From positions 1 through 64,000 of the forward strand of contig NZ_VLLB01000015.1 in NCBI RefSeq assembly GCF_007830455.1: DNA of 64,000 nucleotides, given 5' to 3'. Positions within the stretch are counted from its first letter, which is position 1. Each line of letters begins with the position of its first letter. Shown piece by piece: positions 1 to 8,016 of this stretch. Position numbers and translations under genes: made by a program. The stretch is from Pseudoduganella lurida. Its GTDB lineage: Bacteria > Pseudomonadota > Gammaproteobacteria > Burkholderiales > Burkholderiaceae_D. The notes beneath the pieces were generated by a model. That model saw only the letters and a program-made list of their open reading frames with translations. It made no database searches and was not told the DNA's origin.

Positions 1-255
1 TTAATCTCTGTTTAAAGTCCTTGCGGACTTGGTCGCCCATTCAAATAACTGACGAAACTTTCTTTCGAAAATTGCGTTTTATTACTGTATGAGCGTTTGA
101 TGCTATATTTTGAGTTATCGAGACCGAAGCCCCGGGCACTCCATCAAACGCCCACACTTATCGACTGTTGATTGTTAAAGAATTCTTCGCTTTTCAGCGG
201 CGCTGTCGAACCCTTCGGTTCGTCGACAAATCGTTGTGTTTGTCAGCAGCAGAGA
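1..255 (-). other. 5' leader of an rRNA operon (16S gene lies beyond the left edge)
   Basis: Read on the minus strand, this stretch has the layout of a betaproteobacterial rrn leader. It carries a boxA-like TTCTTTAACAA, then CGATAAGTGTGGGCG and a GAGACCGAAG-like segment, and ends in GGACTTTAAACAGAGATTAA at the window edge. In known operons that last segment lies a few bases before the mature 16S start. The 16S gene itself is outside the window, so this rests on leader similarity. Transcription runs left, away from the origin, as expected for an rrn operon. Confidence 0.8.
173..183 (-). promoter_or_regulatory. boxA-like antitermination site of the rrn leader
   Basis: The minus strand reads TTCTTTAACAA, close to the boxA core TGCTCTTTAACA that loads the Nus antitermination complex on rRNA transcripts. 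It lies between the promoters and the conserved pre-16S leader, where boxA is expected. Confidence 0.65.
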
Positions 256-261
256 GATGAG

Positions 262-290
262 ATTATGCGGTGTTTCGTGCAGCTCGTCAA
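262..290 (-). promoter_or_regulatory. Sigma-70 promoter of the rrn operon (proximal)
   Basis: On the minus strand TTGACG (285-290) and CATAAT (262-267) are separated by exactly 17 bp. The -35 matches consensus at five of six positions and the -10 at five of six. It directs transcription into the rrn leader and is the best promoter in the 1-453 interval. Confidence 0.75.
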
Positions 291-382
291 CCCCTCGTTT
301 TTCCTACTTTCGTCGTCAGCGCCAGGCGCTTTCAACTCCCCGCTGCTTCTGCATTGCTGCGTCGTTCGCTGCGAGGGACAGA

Positions 383-411
383 ACTATAACGAAACCTGCG
401 CTGTCGCGCAA
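383..411 (-). promoter_or_regulatory. Second, upstream rrn promoter
   Basis: On the minus strand TTGCGC (406-411) and TATAGT (383-388) lie 17 bp apart, followed by a GC-rich stretch. Tandem promoters are usual for rrn operons. This one is weaker at -35 and lies only 43 bp from the divergent radical SAM start codon. Confidence 0.5.
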
Positions 412-453
412 GGGTAAAATGCGTGATTCCGCCATCCGCATTCGCATCGCCTC

Positions 454-1929
454 ATGACCATCCTGCTTTCCACCCTCAATGCCCGATATACCCATGCTTC
501 CCTGGGGCTGCGCTACCTGCTTGCGAACATGGGCGAGCTGCGCGAACAGACGCGTATCCAGGAATTCGTCATCGGTGCGAAGACGACCGAGCTGGTGGAA
601 CGCATCCTCGCGCATGAGCCGACAATCGTCGGGTTCGGTGTCTATATATGGAACGTGGAGGAAACCACGAAACTGGTGGCGACCCTGAAGCAGGTGGCGC
701 CCCATCTCGTGATTGTGCTGGGCGGGCCGGAAATCTCCCACGAGACGAATGGCCAGCAGATCGTGCAGCTGGCCGATTACGCGGTCACCGGCTGGGGCGA
801 CGTTACCTTCCCCAAGCTGTGCGCCGACATCCTGCACGGCCCGAAGCCGCTGATGAAGGTGCACGCGGGCGTACAGCCGCCGATGGCGGACATCGCCCTG
901 CCCTACGCTCTCTATAGTGATGACGACATCGCGCACCGCACGTTGTACGTGGAAGCTTCGCGTGGCTGCCCGTTCAAGTGCGAATTCTGCCTGTCCGCGC
1001 TGGACAAGACGGCCTGGCCGTTCGACATCGACGCCTTCCTGGCGGAGATGGAGAGCCTGCATGCGCGCGGCGCCCGCCTGTTCAAGTTCGTGGACCGCAC
1101 ATTCAACCTGAACATCAAGACCAGCCTGAAGATCATGCAGTTCTTCCTCGACAAGCTGGCGGCCAATCCGGACGATCCCGTCTACGCCCACTTCGAGCTG
1201 GTACCGGATCACCTGCCGGACGCACTGAAGGAAGGCATCGCCAAATTCCCGCCCGGCGCGCTGCAGTTCGAGATCGGCATCCAGAGCTTCAACCCGGTGG
1301 TGCAGGCGAATATCTCCCGCAAGCAGGACAACGACAAGGCCGCGGCCAATATCCGCTGGCTGTGCGACCACTCGAACGTGCACATGCACGTGGACCTGAT
1401 CGCCGGCCTGCCCGGCGAAACGGTGGAGAGCTTCGCGGCCGGGTTCGACAAGCTGTGGGCGCTGGGCCCGCACGAGATCCAGTTCGGCATCCTGAAGCGC
1501 CTGCGCGGCACGCCGATCATCCGCCACACGCAGGCGTTCGGCCTGGTGTTCGATCCGCACCCGCCGTACACGATCCTTGCCAACCGCGACATTCCCTTCC
1601 CCGCGATGCAGCGCCTGGTACGCTTCGCCCGCTACTGGGACGTGGTGGCCAACTCCGGCCGCTTCACGCACGTAACGCCCGTGCTGCTGGGCGAGCAGCC
1701 GTTCGCCAACTTCATGGCCTTCTCGGACTGGCTGTACGCGAACACGGATGCCACGCACCGCATCGCGCTGGACCGCCTTGCCGCGCTGGTCGGCAAGTAC
1801 CTGCAGCAGCAGGGCATGCCGGGCGTCGCGGCGCTGCTGGCCAGGGATGGTCACGGTGTCAAACAGAAGGCATCCCATGCCGGACAGGTCGCCGCGCCGC
1901 AGCGGCAGGCCCGCCATCTGGCGGCATAA
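454..1929 (+). CDS. B12-binding-domain radical SAM protein
   Basis: The 491-residue protein starts with a cobalamin-binding-like Rossmann region (about 1-140, with VIVLGGPEIS and TGWGD). A radical SAM domain follows, with the cluster motif C172-x3-C176-x2-C179 in ASRGCPFKCEFC. The tail resembles the DUF4080 domain that follows the SAM barrel in one subgroup. Such enzymes use a [4Fe-4S] cluster and S-adenosylmethionine for radical chemistry, often methylation, but the substrate of this subgroup is not known to me. It is monocistronic, with a weak ribosome-binding site, and diverges from the rrn promoters. Confidence 0.85.
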   Translation: MTILLSTLNARYTHASLGLRYLLANMGELREQTRIQEFVIGAKTTELVERILAHEPTIVGFGVYIWNVEETTKLVATLKQVAPHLVIVLGGPEISHETNGQQIVQLADYAVTGWGDVTFPKLCADILHGPKPLMKVHAGVQPPMADIALPYALYSDDDIAHRTLYVEASRGCPFKCEFCLSALDKTAWPFDIDAFLAEMESLHARGARLFKFVDRTFNLNIKTSLKIMQFFLDKLAANPDDPVYAHFELVPDHLPDALKEGIAKFPPGALQFEIGIQSFNPVVQANISRKQDNDKAAANIRWLCDHSNVHMHVDLIAGLPGETVESFAAGFDKLWALGPHEIQFGILKRLRGTPIIRHTQAFGLVFDPHPPYTILANRDIPFPAMQRLVRFARYWDVVANSGRFTHVTPVLLGEQPFANFMAFSDWLYANTDATHRIALDRLAALVGKYLQQQGMPGVAALLARDGHGVKQKASHAGQVAAPQRQARHLAA

Positions 1930-2037
1930 CGCCGGCATGAAGCTGGTATTAGCCGACATAAGCCAATAAGTGCGCCTGCTCACACCGTTCGTCTTGGTAT
2001 TGTAGCGAACGAAACAAATCTCACTTACACTGGCAAC

Positions 2038-3156
2038 ATGCCCATTGCACAAGAGCCAGGTTTAACTTTTCAGTCGGATCAGGGATCGACGGTCACCGCC
2101 GACGGCACCTGGCAGGTGCATGCGCTGGCACACCGCAAGGTGATCAAGTCGATCTCGGCAAAGTTGAAAGAAGCCTCGCCCGATGCGCAATGGGACCTGT
2201 CGGCGATCGACAGCATGGACCATATCGGCGCGCAGCTGTTCTGGCAGGCGTGGGACTACAAGCGCCCCGCCTCGCTGAAACTGGCCGACGGCCAGGACGA
2301 ATTCTTCAAGCGCCTGGAAACCACCGGCAAACTCGAGATGCCCCGCCAGCGCGGCCTGCGCATGGGCTGGATCACCACGCTCGGTGGCGGCGTGCTGCAC
2401 TTCCTGGAACACCTGCAGGCCTTCGTGCAGCTGATCGGCCAGGTGGTGCAGGACCTGTGGCGCTTCGTCGCGGCGCCACAGCGCGGGCCATGGAAAGAAA
2501 TCTCCGCCAATATCTTCCACGCCGGCTTCCAGGCACTGGGCATCACGGCCCTCGTCGGCTTCCTGATCGGCGTGGTGCTGTCCTACCTGTCGGCGCAGCA
2601 GCTGCGCAACTTCGGCGGCGACATCTACCTGGTGAACCTGCTGGGCATGAGCGTGATCCGCGAGCTCGGGCCGCTGCTGGCGGCGATCCTGGTGGCCGGC
2701 CGCTCCGGCTCGTCGATCACCGCGCAGCTGGGCGTCATGCGCGTCACCGAGGAACTCGATGCGATGCTCGTGATGGGCATCTCGCATGGCTTCCGGCTGG
2801 TGATGCCGAAGGTACTGGCACTGGCCATCTCGATGCCGCTGCTGGTGATCTGGACGGACACGATGGCCCTGATCGGCGGCATGGTCTCGGCCAAGCTGGA
2901 ACTGAACCTGTCGGCGCGCTACTTCATCCAGAAGCTGCCGGATGCGGTGCCGCTGGCGAACTACATGATCGGCCTGGGCAAGGGTGCCGTGTTCGGCATG
3001 CTGATCGCGCTCGTGTCCTGCCACTTCGGCCTGCGCATCCAGCCCAATACCGAGAGCCTGGGCCGCGGCACCACCACCTCCGTCGTCACCGCCATCACGG
3101 TGGTGATCCTGGCGGACGCGGTGTTCGCCATCGTCTTCAACGGGGTGGGCTTCTGA
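2038..3156 (+). CDS. MlaE-family lipid ABC transporter permease with N-terminal STAS-like domain
   Basis: This is the inner-membrane permease of an MCE-type lipid transporter (372 aa). Residues about 1-110 look like a STAS-type domain. The MlaE domain follows with about five hydrophobic segments and the family signature MSVIRELGPLLAAILVAGR. In E. coli the STAS subunit MlaB is a separate protein; here it appears fused to the permease. The next gene, the ATPase, overlaps by one base (TGATG), so the two are translationally coupled. It is the first gene of a four- or five-gene operon. No MlaC-like periplasmic carrier is encoded nearby, so I avoid the symbol mlaE. Confidence 0.9.
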   Translation: MPIAQEPGLTFQSDQGSTVTADGTWQVHALAHRKVIKSISAKLKEASPDAQWDLSAIDSMDHIGAQLFWQAWDYKRPASLKLADGQDEFFKRLETTGKLEMPRQRGLRMGWITTLGGGVLHFLEHLQAFVQLIGQVVQDLWRFVAAPQRGPWKEISANIFHAGFQALGITALVGFLIGVVLSYLSAQQLRNFGGDIYLVNLLGMSVIRELGPLLAAILVAGRSGSSITAQLGVMRVTEELDAMLVMGISHGFRLVMPKVLALAISMPLLVIWTDTMALIGGMVSAKLELNLSARYFIQKLPDAVPLANYMIGLGKGAVFGMLIALVSCHFGLRIQPNTESLGRGTTTSVVTAITVVILADAVFAIVFNGVGF

Positions 3157-3998
3157 TGAGCGAAGCGGCCGAACATCCGGACAACGATGGTGCGAGCTGC
3201 GCGGACAACCCGGGCGAGCTGACACTGGACGGCAGCGTGCCTGTCGTGGAGATCAACAACCTGGTCACGAAGTTCGGCAAGACGGTCATCCACAATGACC
3301 TGAACCTGAAGATCGAACAGGGCGAGATCATGTCCATCGTGGGCGGCTCCGGCACCGGCAAGACGGTGCTGCTGCGCCAGATGCTGGGCCTGGAACGGCC
3401 GGCGAAAGGCTGCGTGCGCGTATTCGGCGAGGACATCACGCAGGCGAAACCGGCCCAGCTGCAGCTGCTGCGCAACCACTGGGGCATGCTGTTCCAGGAA
3501 GGCGCGCTGTATTCGGCGCTGACCGTGTTCGAGAACATCGCCCAGCCGATGCGCGAGCTGCGCGTGCTGCCCGATGCGCTGGTGCGCGATGCGGTGCTGC
3601 TGAAGATGAACATGGTGGGCCTGGGACCGGAGCATGCGAACAAGATGCCGTCCGACCTGTCCGGCGGCATGGTCAAGCGCGTGGCACTGGCGCGGGCATT
3701 GGCACTGGAACCGAAACTGCTCTTCCTGGACGAGCCCACCGCGGGCCTCGACCCGGACCGCTCGGAGAGCTTCGTGTCGCTGATCCAGTCGCTGCACCGC
3801 GAACTGGGCCTGACGGTGGTGATGGTGACGCACGACCTGGACACGCTGTTCGCGCTATCCACCCGCATCGCCGTGCTGGCCGAAAAACACGTGATCGCGG
3901 TGGGCCCGACGAAGGACGTGATCCGCGTCGATCACCCGTTTATCAAGGAATTCTTCCTCGGCGACCGCGGCAAGCGCGCGCTGGAAGCGCTGGAATAA
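3156..3998 (+). CDS. MlaF-family ABC transporter ATP-binding protein
   Basis: This is the ATPase partner of the MlaE-type permease (280 aa). After an acidic N-terminal tail of about 30 residues it has Walker A GGSGTGKT, signature LSGGMVKR, Walker B LLFLDEPTAGLD and a switch histidine in VTHDLD. LSGGM is the variant typical of MCE-associated ATPases. The start overlaps the permease stop codon by one base. It should power phospholipid movement between the inner membrane and the MCE protein encoded next. Confidence 0.92.
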   Translation: MSEAAEHPDNDGASCADNPGELTLDGSVPVVEINNLVTKFGKTVIHNDLNLKIEQGEIMSIVGGSGTGKTVLLRQMLGLERPAKGCVRVFGEDITQAKPAQLQLLRNHWGMLFQEGALYSALTVFENIAQPMRELRVLPDALVRDAVLLKMNMVGLGPEHANKMPSDLSGGMVKRVALARALALEPKLLFLDEPTAGLDPDRSESFVSLIQSLHRELGLTVVMVTHDLDTLFALSTRIAVLAEKHVIAVGPTKDVIRVDHPFIKEFFLGDRGKRALEALE

Positions 3999-4008
3999 GG
4001 AGCACTCG

Positions 4009-4947
4009 ATGGAAAACCGATCACATGCCTTCATGACGGGCCTCTTCACGCTGGCATTGCTGGTGGCCGCCGTGCTGTTCGGCGTCTGGTTCAACCGCGA
4101 CCGCGTCGAATACGATCCGTACCTGCTGGCCACCACGCTGGCGGTGCCGGGTCTGAACCCGCAGGCCGCCGTGCGCTACCGCGGCCTGGAAGTGGGCAAG
4201 GTGGACGACATCGACTTCGATCCGCAGCACGCCGGCCAGATCCTGGTCCACCTGAGCATCGATCCGGCCACACCGATCACCAAGACCACCTTTGCCACGC
4301 TGGGCTACCAGGGCGTGACGGGCATCGCCTATATCCAGCTCGATGACGAGTCGGTCGGCTCGCCGCGCCTGGCCACGGCGGAGAACAATCCGTCCCGCAT
4401 CCCGCTGCGCGAAGGCCTGCTGGACCAGCTGGAAAAGCGCGGCAAGCAGATCCTGACCCAGGCCGAGGAAGTGGCCGGCAAGCTGAACGACCTGCTCTCC
4501 GACGAGAACCGCAAGACGATCATCGGCGCGTTCGCCGACGTGAGCGACACCGTGAACGAATACAAGGGCATCCCGAAACAGCTCGGGCCCACGCTGGATC
4601 GCCTGCCGGCCCTGGCCAGCAAGGCCGAAGGCGCGATCGACTCCGTCAACCTGCTGGCCCAGGACGTGACGCGCCTGTCGCAGAGCCTGCAGGGCCCGGA
4701 CGGCACGCTGACCCGCATCGGCAATTCGGTCGACCGCGCCGTCAACGGCGTGGAAGCCGTGACGACCGGTGCCCAGCTCGAAACGCTGCCGAGCATCACG
4801 GCGCTGACGGACGACACCCGCTCGTCGATGCGCGCGGTGCGCCGCACGATGGACACGTTGAACGAACGCCCGCAAAGCATCCTGTTCGGCGCGCCGAATC
4901 CCACCCCGGGTCCTGGTGAACCGGGCTTCGCGGCGTCCGCAAAATAA
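4009..4947 (+). CDS. MCE (MlaD-like) substrate-binding protein
   Basis: The 312-residue protein has one N-terminal membrane anchor (about residues 10-28). A single MCE domain follows (about 40-120, containing VPGLNPQAAVRYRGLEVG), then a long helical tail. MlaD-like proteins form hexameric rings in the periplasm that pass lipids between the ABC permease and a carrier or outer-membrane partner. A strong AAGGAG site precedes the ATG, ten bases after the ATPase gene. The helical tail is longer than in E. coli MlaD, closer to one-MCE proteins with needle-like extensions. Confidence 0.9.
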   Translation: MENRSHAFMTGLFTLALLVAAVLFGVWFNRDRVEYDPYLLATTLAVPGLNPQAAVRYRGLEVGKVDDIDFDPQHAGQILVHLSIDPATPITKTTFATLGYQGVTGIAYIQLDDESVGSPRLATAENNPSRIPLREGLLDQLEKRGKQILTQAEEVAGKLNDLLSDENRKTIIGAFADVSDTVNEYKGIPKQLGPTLDRLPALASKAEGAIDSVNLLAQDVTRLSQSLQGPDGTLTRIGNSVDRAVNGVEAVTTGAQLETLPSITALTDDTRSSMRAVRRTMDTLNERPQSILFGAPNPTPGPGEPGFAASAK

Positions 4948-4980
4948 GAAAGCCAAGACCACGCAATGAAGGACACCCTG

Positions 4981-5586
4981 ATGACCAAGCTTTCCCTCCT
5001 TGCCGCGGTCGGCTGCGCCGCACTGCTGGCCGGCTGCGCATCGACCAAGGCGCCGCCACCGACCAGCTTCGACTTCGGTCCCGCCGTCGCGCCGGTGACC
5101 GCCACGCCAGCGGCCGCCGCCTTCCCGGCGCTGGTGGTGGCGCCCGTTGCCGGCCCGGCCACGCTCGATTCGGACCGCATGTTCTACCGGCTGATGTACG
5201 AGAACGCCCAGCAGTCGCGCCCCTATGCCTACAACCGCTGGGCCGCCACGCCGCTGGAACTGCTGTCGCAGCGCCTGAAGGCGCGCATCGCCCAGGGCGG
5301 CGTGAAAGTGCTGTCCACCACGGACGCCACCGGCGGCCTGCCGGTACTGCGCCTGGATACGGACGAGTTCTCGCAGAACTTCGACACCGCATCGCAGAGC
5401 AGCGCCAGCATCTCGCTGCGCGCCTCGCTGTTCCGCAACCACCAGCTGGTGGACCAGCGCACCTTCACCCGCAGCACGCCGGCGCGCAGCGCCGATGCGG
5501 CCGGTGGCGCCGGCGCGCTGGCGGCCACCACGGACGCCATCGCGGCCGACATCCTGGCCTGGCTGGCCACGCAGCCGCCGCGCTGA
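4981..5586 (+). CDS. ABC-type transport auxiliary lipoprotein (PqiC/DUF330-like)
   Basis: This is a predicted 201-residue lipoprotein. The ATG at 4981 is preferred because AAGGA lies seven bases upstream and the peptide MTKLSLLAAVGCAALLAGC is then a textbook signal with lipobox LAGC; an in-frame ATG at 4966 is the alternative. A Pro/Ala-rich linker leads into a domain of the family that accompanies MCE transporters (compare PqiC in the Pqi system), normally at the outer membrane. It closes the lipid-transport set begun at 2038. Confidence 0.8.
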   Translation: MTKLSLLAAVGCAALLAGCASTKAPPPTSFDFGPAVAPVTATPAAAAFPALVVAPVAGPATLDSDRMFYRLMYENAQQSRPYAYNRWAATPLELLSQRLKARIAQGGVKVLSTTDATGGLPVLRLDTDEFSQNFDTASQSSASISLRASLFRNHQLVDQRTFTRSTPARSADAAGGAGALAATTDAIAADILAWLATQPPR

Positions 5587-5587
5587 C

Positions 5588-6865
5588 ATGAGCGGGAACG
5601 ACCGGGCCGGCGCGGAAGGAGCGGAGGACGGGATCCCCGCTCCATCCGCCACGCCCCTGCCCCTGCCTGCTTCGTCGCCGCCCGCGGCGGCAGCACCGGC
5701 GGCAGCACCAGCGTCCACACCGACCGCAACGCCGACGGCAGCCGCCCCGGATGCGCGACCCAATCGTGGCTCGCCCGTCGCGCGCGCCAGCCTGCTCGCC
5801 TACCTGCTGCTGATCGTCTACGCCAGCTGGTTCCCGTTCACGGGCTGGCACAACCAGGGCCTGTCGCCGACGATCTTCCTCGAGCACACGGCCATGCCGC
5901 GCTACTGGACGAAGTTCGACGCCATCATCAACGTGGTCGGCTACATCCCCTTCGGCATGCTGATCGCCTATGCGCTGCACCCGCGCCTGCGCGGCATCTG
6001 GGCCTTCCTGGTCGCGGCACTGCTGGGCGCCTTCGTGTCCGGCCTGATGGAGGCGGTGCAGACCTACCTGCCGAGCCGCGTCTCGTCGAACCTGGACTTC
6101 TACACCAACAGCGCGGGCTGCGCGATCGGCGGCCTGCTGGGCGTGCTCACGGCCCGCAAGCTGCTCGACACGAGTCACCTGTACCGCCTGCGGCAGCGCT
6201 GGTTCGCCCAGCATGCCAGCCAGGGGCTGGTGCTGGTGGCCCTGTGGCCCCTGGCGCAGATCTTCCCCACGTCCTTCCTGTTCGGCCAGGGCCAGCTGCT
6301 GCCACTGCTGTCCGAATGGCTGAGCGACCTGCTGGAGATGGACATCGACCTGCTGTCGTATGTGCGGCCCGATCCGGAGCTGACGGTGGAGCAGTACTGG
6401 CTGTCGGAGACGATGATCACGGCCTGCGGCATGGTCAGCGCCGCACTCACGCTGCTGTGCCTGACGCGCCGGCATTCGCCCCGCGTGCTGCTGGCCGCGG
6501 CCCTGCTGTTTGCGGCCGTGTGCACCAAGGCGCTCGCTTCCGCCCTGCTGTTCACGCCGGAGAATGCGCTGGTGTGGATCACCCCGGGTGCCCAGGGCGG
6601 CTTCCTGATCGGCGGGATCATGGTGGCCGGCCTGGCGTTCGCGCCGCAGGTGGCGCAGCGGCGCCTGGCCATCGTGGCGATCCTGCTCAGCCTTATCGTC
6701 GTCAACAGCACCCCCGTCAATCCCTACTTCAGCGCCACGATGCAGACCTGGGTGCAGGGCAAATTCCTGAACTTCAACGGGGCGGCGCAATTCCTGTCGC
6801 TGCTGTGGCCCTTCTGCGCGCTCTGGTTCCTGTGGCTGCCGTCGCATCGACTCAATAAGCCGTAG
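5588..6865 (+). CDS. VanZ-like family membrane protein
   Basis: The 425-residue integral membrane protein has a low-complexity Ala/Pro/Thr tail (about residues 15-60). It then shows a VanZ-like block (LLAYLLLIVYASWFPFTGW, then FDAIINVVGYIPFGMLI) and six or more further hydrophobic segments. VanZ itself lowers teicoplanin susceptibility, but most homologues have no proven role. The start lies one base after the lipoprotein stop, so it is probably the last gene of the transporter operon. The C-terminal half is more divergent than the VanZ core. Confidence 0.82.
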   Translation: MSGNDRAGAEGAEDGIPAPSATPLPLPASSPPAAAAPAAAPASTPTATPTAAAPDARPNRGSPVARASLLAYLLLIVYASWFPFTGWHNQGLSPTIFLEHTAMPRYWTKFDAIINVVGYIPFGMLIAYALHPRLRGIWAFLVAALLGAFVSGLMEAVQTYLPSRVSSNLDFYTNSAGCAIGGLLGVLTARKLLDTSHLYRLRQRWFAQHASQGLVLVALWPLAQIFPTSFLFGQGQLLPLLSEWLSDLLEMDIDLLSYVRPDPELTVEQYWLSETMITACGMVSAALTLLCLTRRHSPRVLLAAALLFAAVCTKALASALLFTPENALVWITPGAQGGFLIGGIMVAGLAFAPQVAQRRLAIVAILLSLIVVNSTPVNPYFSATMQTWVQGKFLNFNGAAQFLSLLWPFCALWFLWLPSHRLNKP

Positions 6866-6912
6866 CGCGGGTATCGAGGTTATCATTACGGCTTCCGTTT
6901 CAAGAGGCCAGC

Positions 6913-7230
6913 ATGAGCGACACTCCCTACTTCAAGCACCACGTGTTCTTCTGCATGAACGCACGTGACGACGGCCGCGAAAGCTGCGGCCCCCGCGGCG
7001 CCGAGCAGGCGCAGAAGCACGCCAAGAAGCGCTGCAAGCAGTTGAATCTGAACGGCGAAGGCAAGGTGCGCATCAACCAGGCGGGCTGCCTGGACCGCTG
7101 CGAACACGGCCCGGTCCTCGTCGTCTACCCCGAAGGCACCTGGTACACCTATGTCGACACGAGCGACATCGACGAGATCATCGACAGCCACCTGGTGGGC
7201 GGCAAACCGGTGGAAAGGCTGAAGATCTGA
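6913..7230 (+). CDS. Thioredoxin-like [2Fe-2S] ferredoxin domain protein
   Basis: This small soluble protein (105 aa) has the cysteine pattern of thioredoxin-fold [2Fe-2S] proteins. Cysteines in FFCMN and ESCGP fall in the first half and INQAGCLDRC in the second, followed by the hydrophobic strand PVLVVYPEG. Such proteins are electron carriers or cluster-bearing accessory factors; the partner is unknown. The alpha/beta hydrolase gene begins two bases after its stop, so the two are co-transcribed. Confidence 0.88.
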   Translation: MSDTPYFKHHVFFCMNARDDGRESCGPRGAEQAQKHAKKRCKQLNLNGEGKVRINQAGCLDRCEHGPVLVVYPEGTWYTYVDTSDIDEIIDSHLVGGKPVERLKI

Positions 7231-7232
7231 CG

Positions 7233-7898
7233 ATGATGAACAAGAACACCAAGCACTTCACGATGCAGGGCAATGCGGGCCTGATGGAAGGCCTGCTCGA
7301 CCTGCCGCTGGACGGCAGGAAGCCGCGCGGCGTGGCCCTGGTGGCGCACCCGCACCCGCTGTATGGCGGCACGATGGAAAACAAGGTCACGCAAACGCTG
7401 GCGCGCGCCTTCGTGGCGCTGGGCTATGCGGTGGCCCGCATCAACTTCCGCGGCGTGGGCCAGTCGGAAGGCGAGCATGACCGCGGCTTCGGCGAGACGG
7501 ACGACATGGGCCTGCTGTACGAGCACATGGTCGAGCAGTATCCGGACCTGCCGGTGGCCCTGGCCGGCTTTTCGTTCGGCACCTATGTGCAGTCGCAACT
7601 GGCGCAGCGCCTGGCGGCCGCCGGCAAGCCGGTCGAAGGCATCGTGCTCGTCGGCGCCGCTGCCGGCAAGTGGCAGATGGCGGACATCGCGCCGAACACG
7701 ATCCTGATCCACGGCGAGAACGACGACACAATCCCCCTGCAGGCCGTGTTCGACTGGGCCCGCCCGCAGGATGTGCCGGTGGTGGTGATCCCCGGTGCGG
7801 ACCACTTCTTCCACCGCAAACTCAATCACATCAAGAGCTGGATCATTGCCCTGTGGCTGGGCCGCGCCCAGCAACAGGACGACCAGGACGAAGCCTGA
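7233..7898 (+). CDS. Alpha/beta hydrolase
   Basis: The 221-residue protein has the alpha/beta-hydrolase fold. It carries the early motif HPHPLYGGTMENKV, the nucleophile elbow GFSFG and a late DHFFHR segment that supplies the catalytic histidine. This resembles the small dienelactone-hydrolase/CocE-like group often annotated as a plain hydrolase. It is coupled to the ferredoxin-like gene by a two-base gap. Two adjacent ATG codons (7233 and 7236) are possible starts. The substrate is unknown. Confidence 0.85.
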   Translation: MMNKNTKHFTMQGNAGLMEGLLDLPLDGRKPRGVALVAHPHPLYGGTMENKVTQTLARAFVALGYAVARINFRGVGQSEGEHDRGFGETDDMGLLYEHMVEQYPDLPVALAGFSFGTYVQSQLAQRLAAAGKPVEGIVLVGAAAGKWQMADIAPNTILIHGENDDTIPLQAVFDWARPQDVPVVVIPGADHFFHRKLNHIKSWIIALWLGRAQQQDDQDEA

Positions 7899-7903
7899 GC
7901 ACC

Positions 7904-7931
7904 TATAATGTCCGGGCCGTTTTTCGGCCCG
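7904..7931 (+). promoter_or_regulatory. -10 element with an immediate GC hairpin upstream of the D,D-carboxypeptidase gene
   Basis: A perfect TATAAT (7904-7909) is followed at 7913-7931 by CGGGCCG-TTTTT-CGGCCCG, a perfect 7-bp stem, and then a T-rich stretch. The hairpin could terminate the upstream operon or form the 5' end of the downstream transcript. No good -35 element is visible 16-18 bp upstream. Confidence 0.45.
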
Positions 7932-8016
7932 TATGCTTTTTCATCCCGGTCTGCAGCCCGGCCATGCCCGGCTTTGCTGCATATGGGCTTTGCTTCATTT
8001 AGAGATTTCCAGATCC

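Noticed and set aside
316..2052. A 578-codon minus-strand frame over the radical SAM gene
   Set aside because: The plus-strand frame has the intact CxxxCxxC motif and domain order, and the minus frame also runs through the rrn promoter region.
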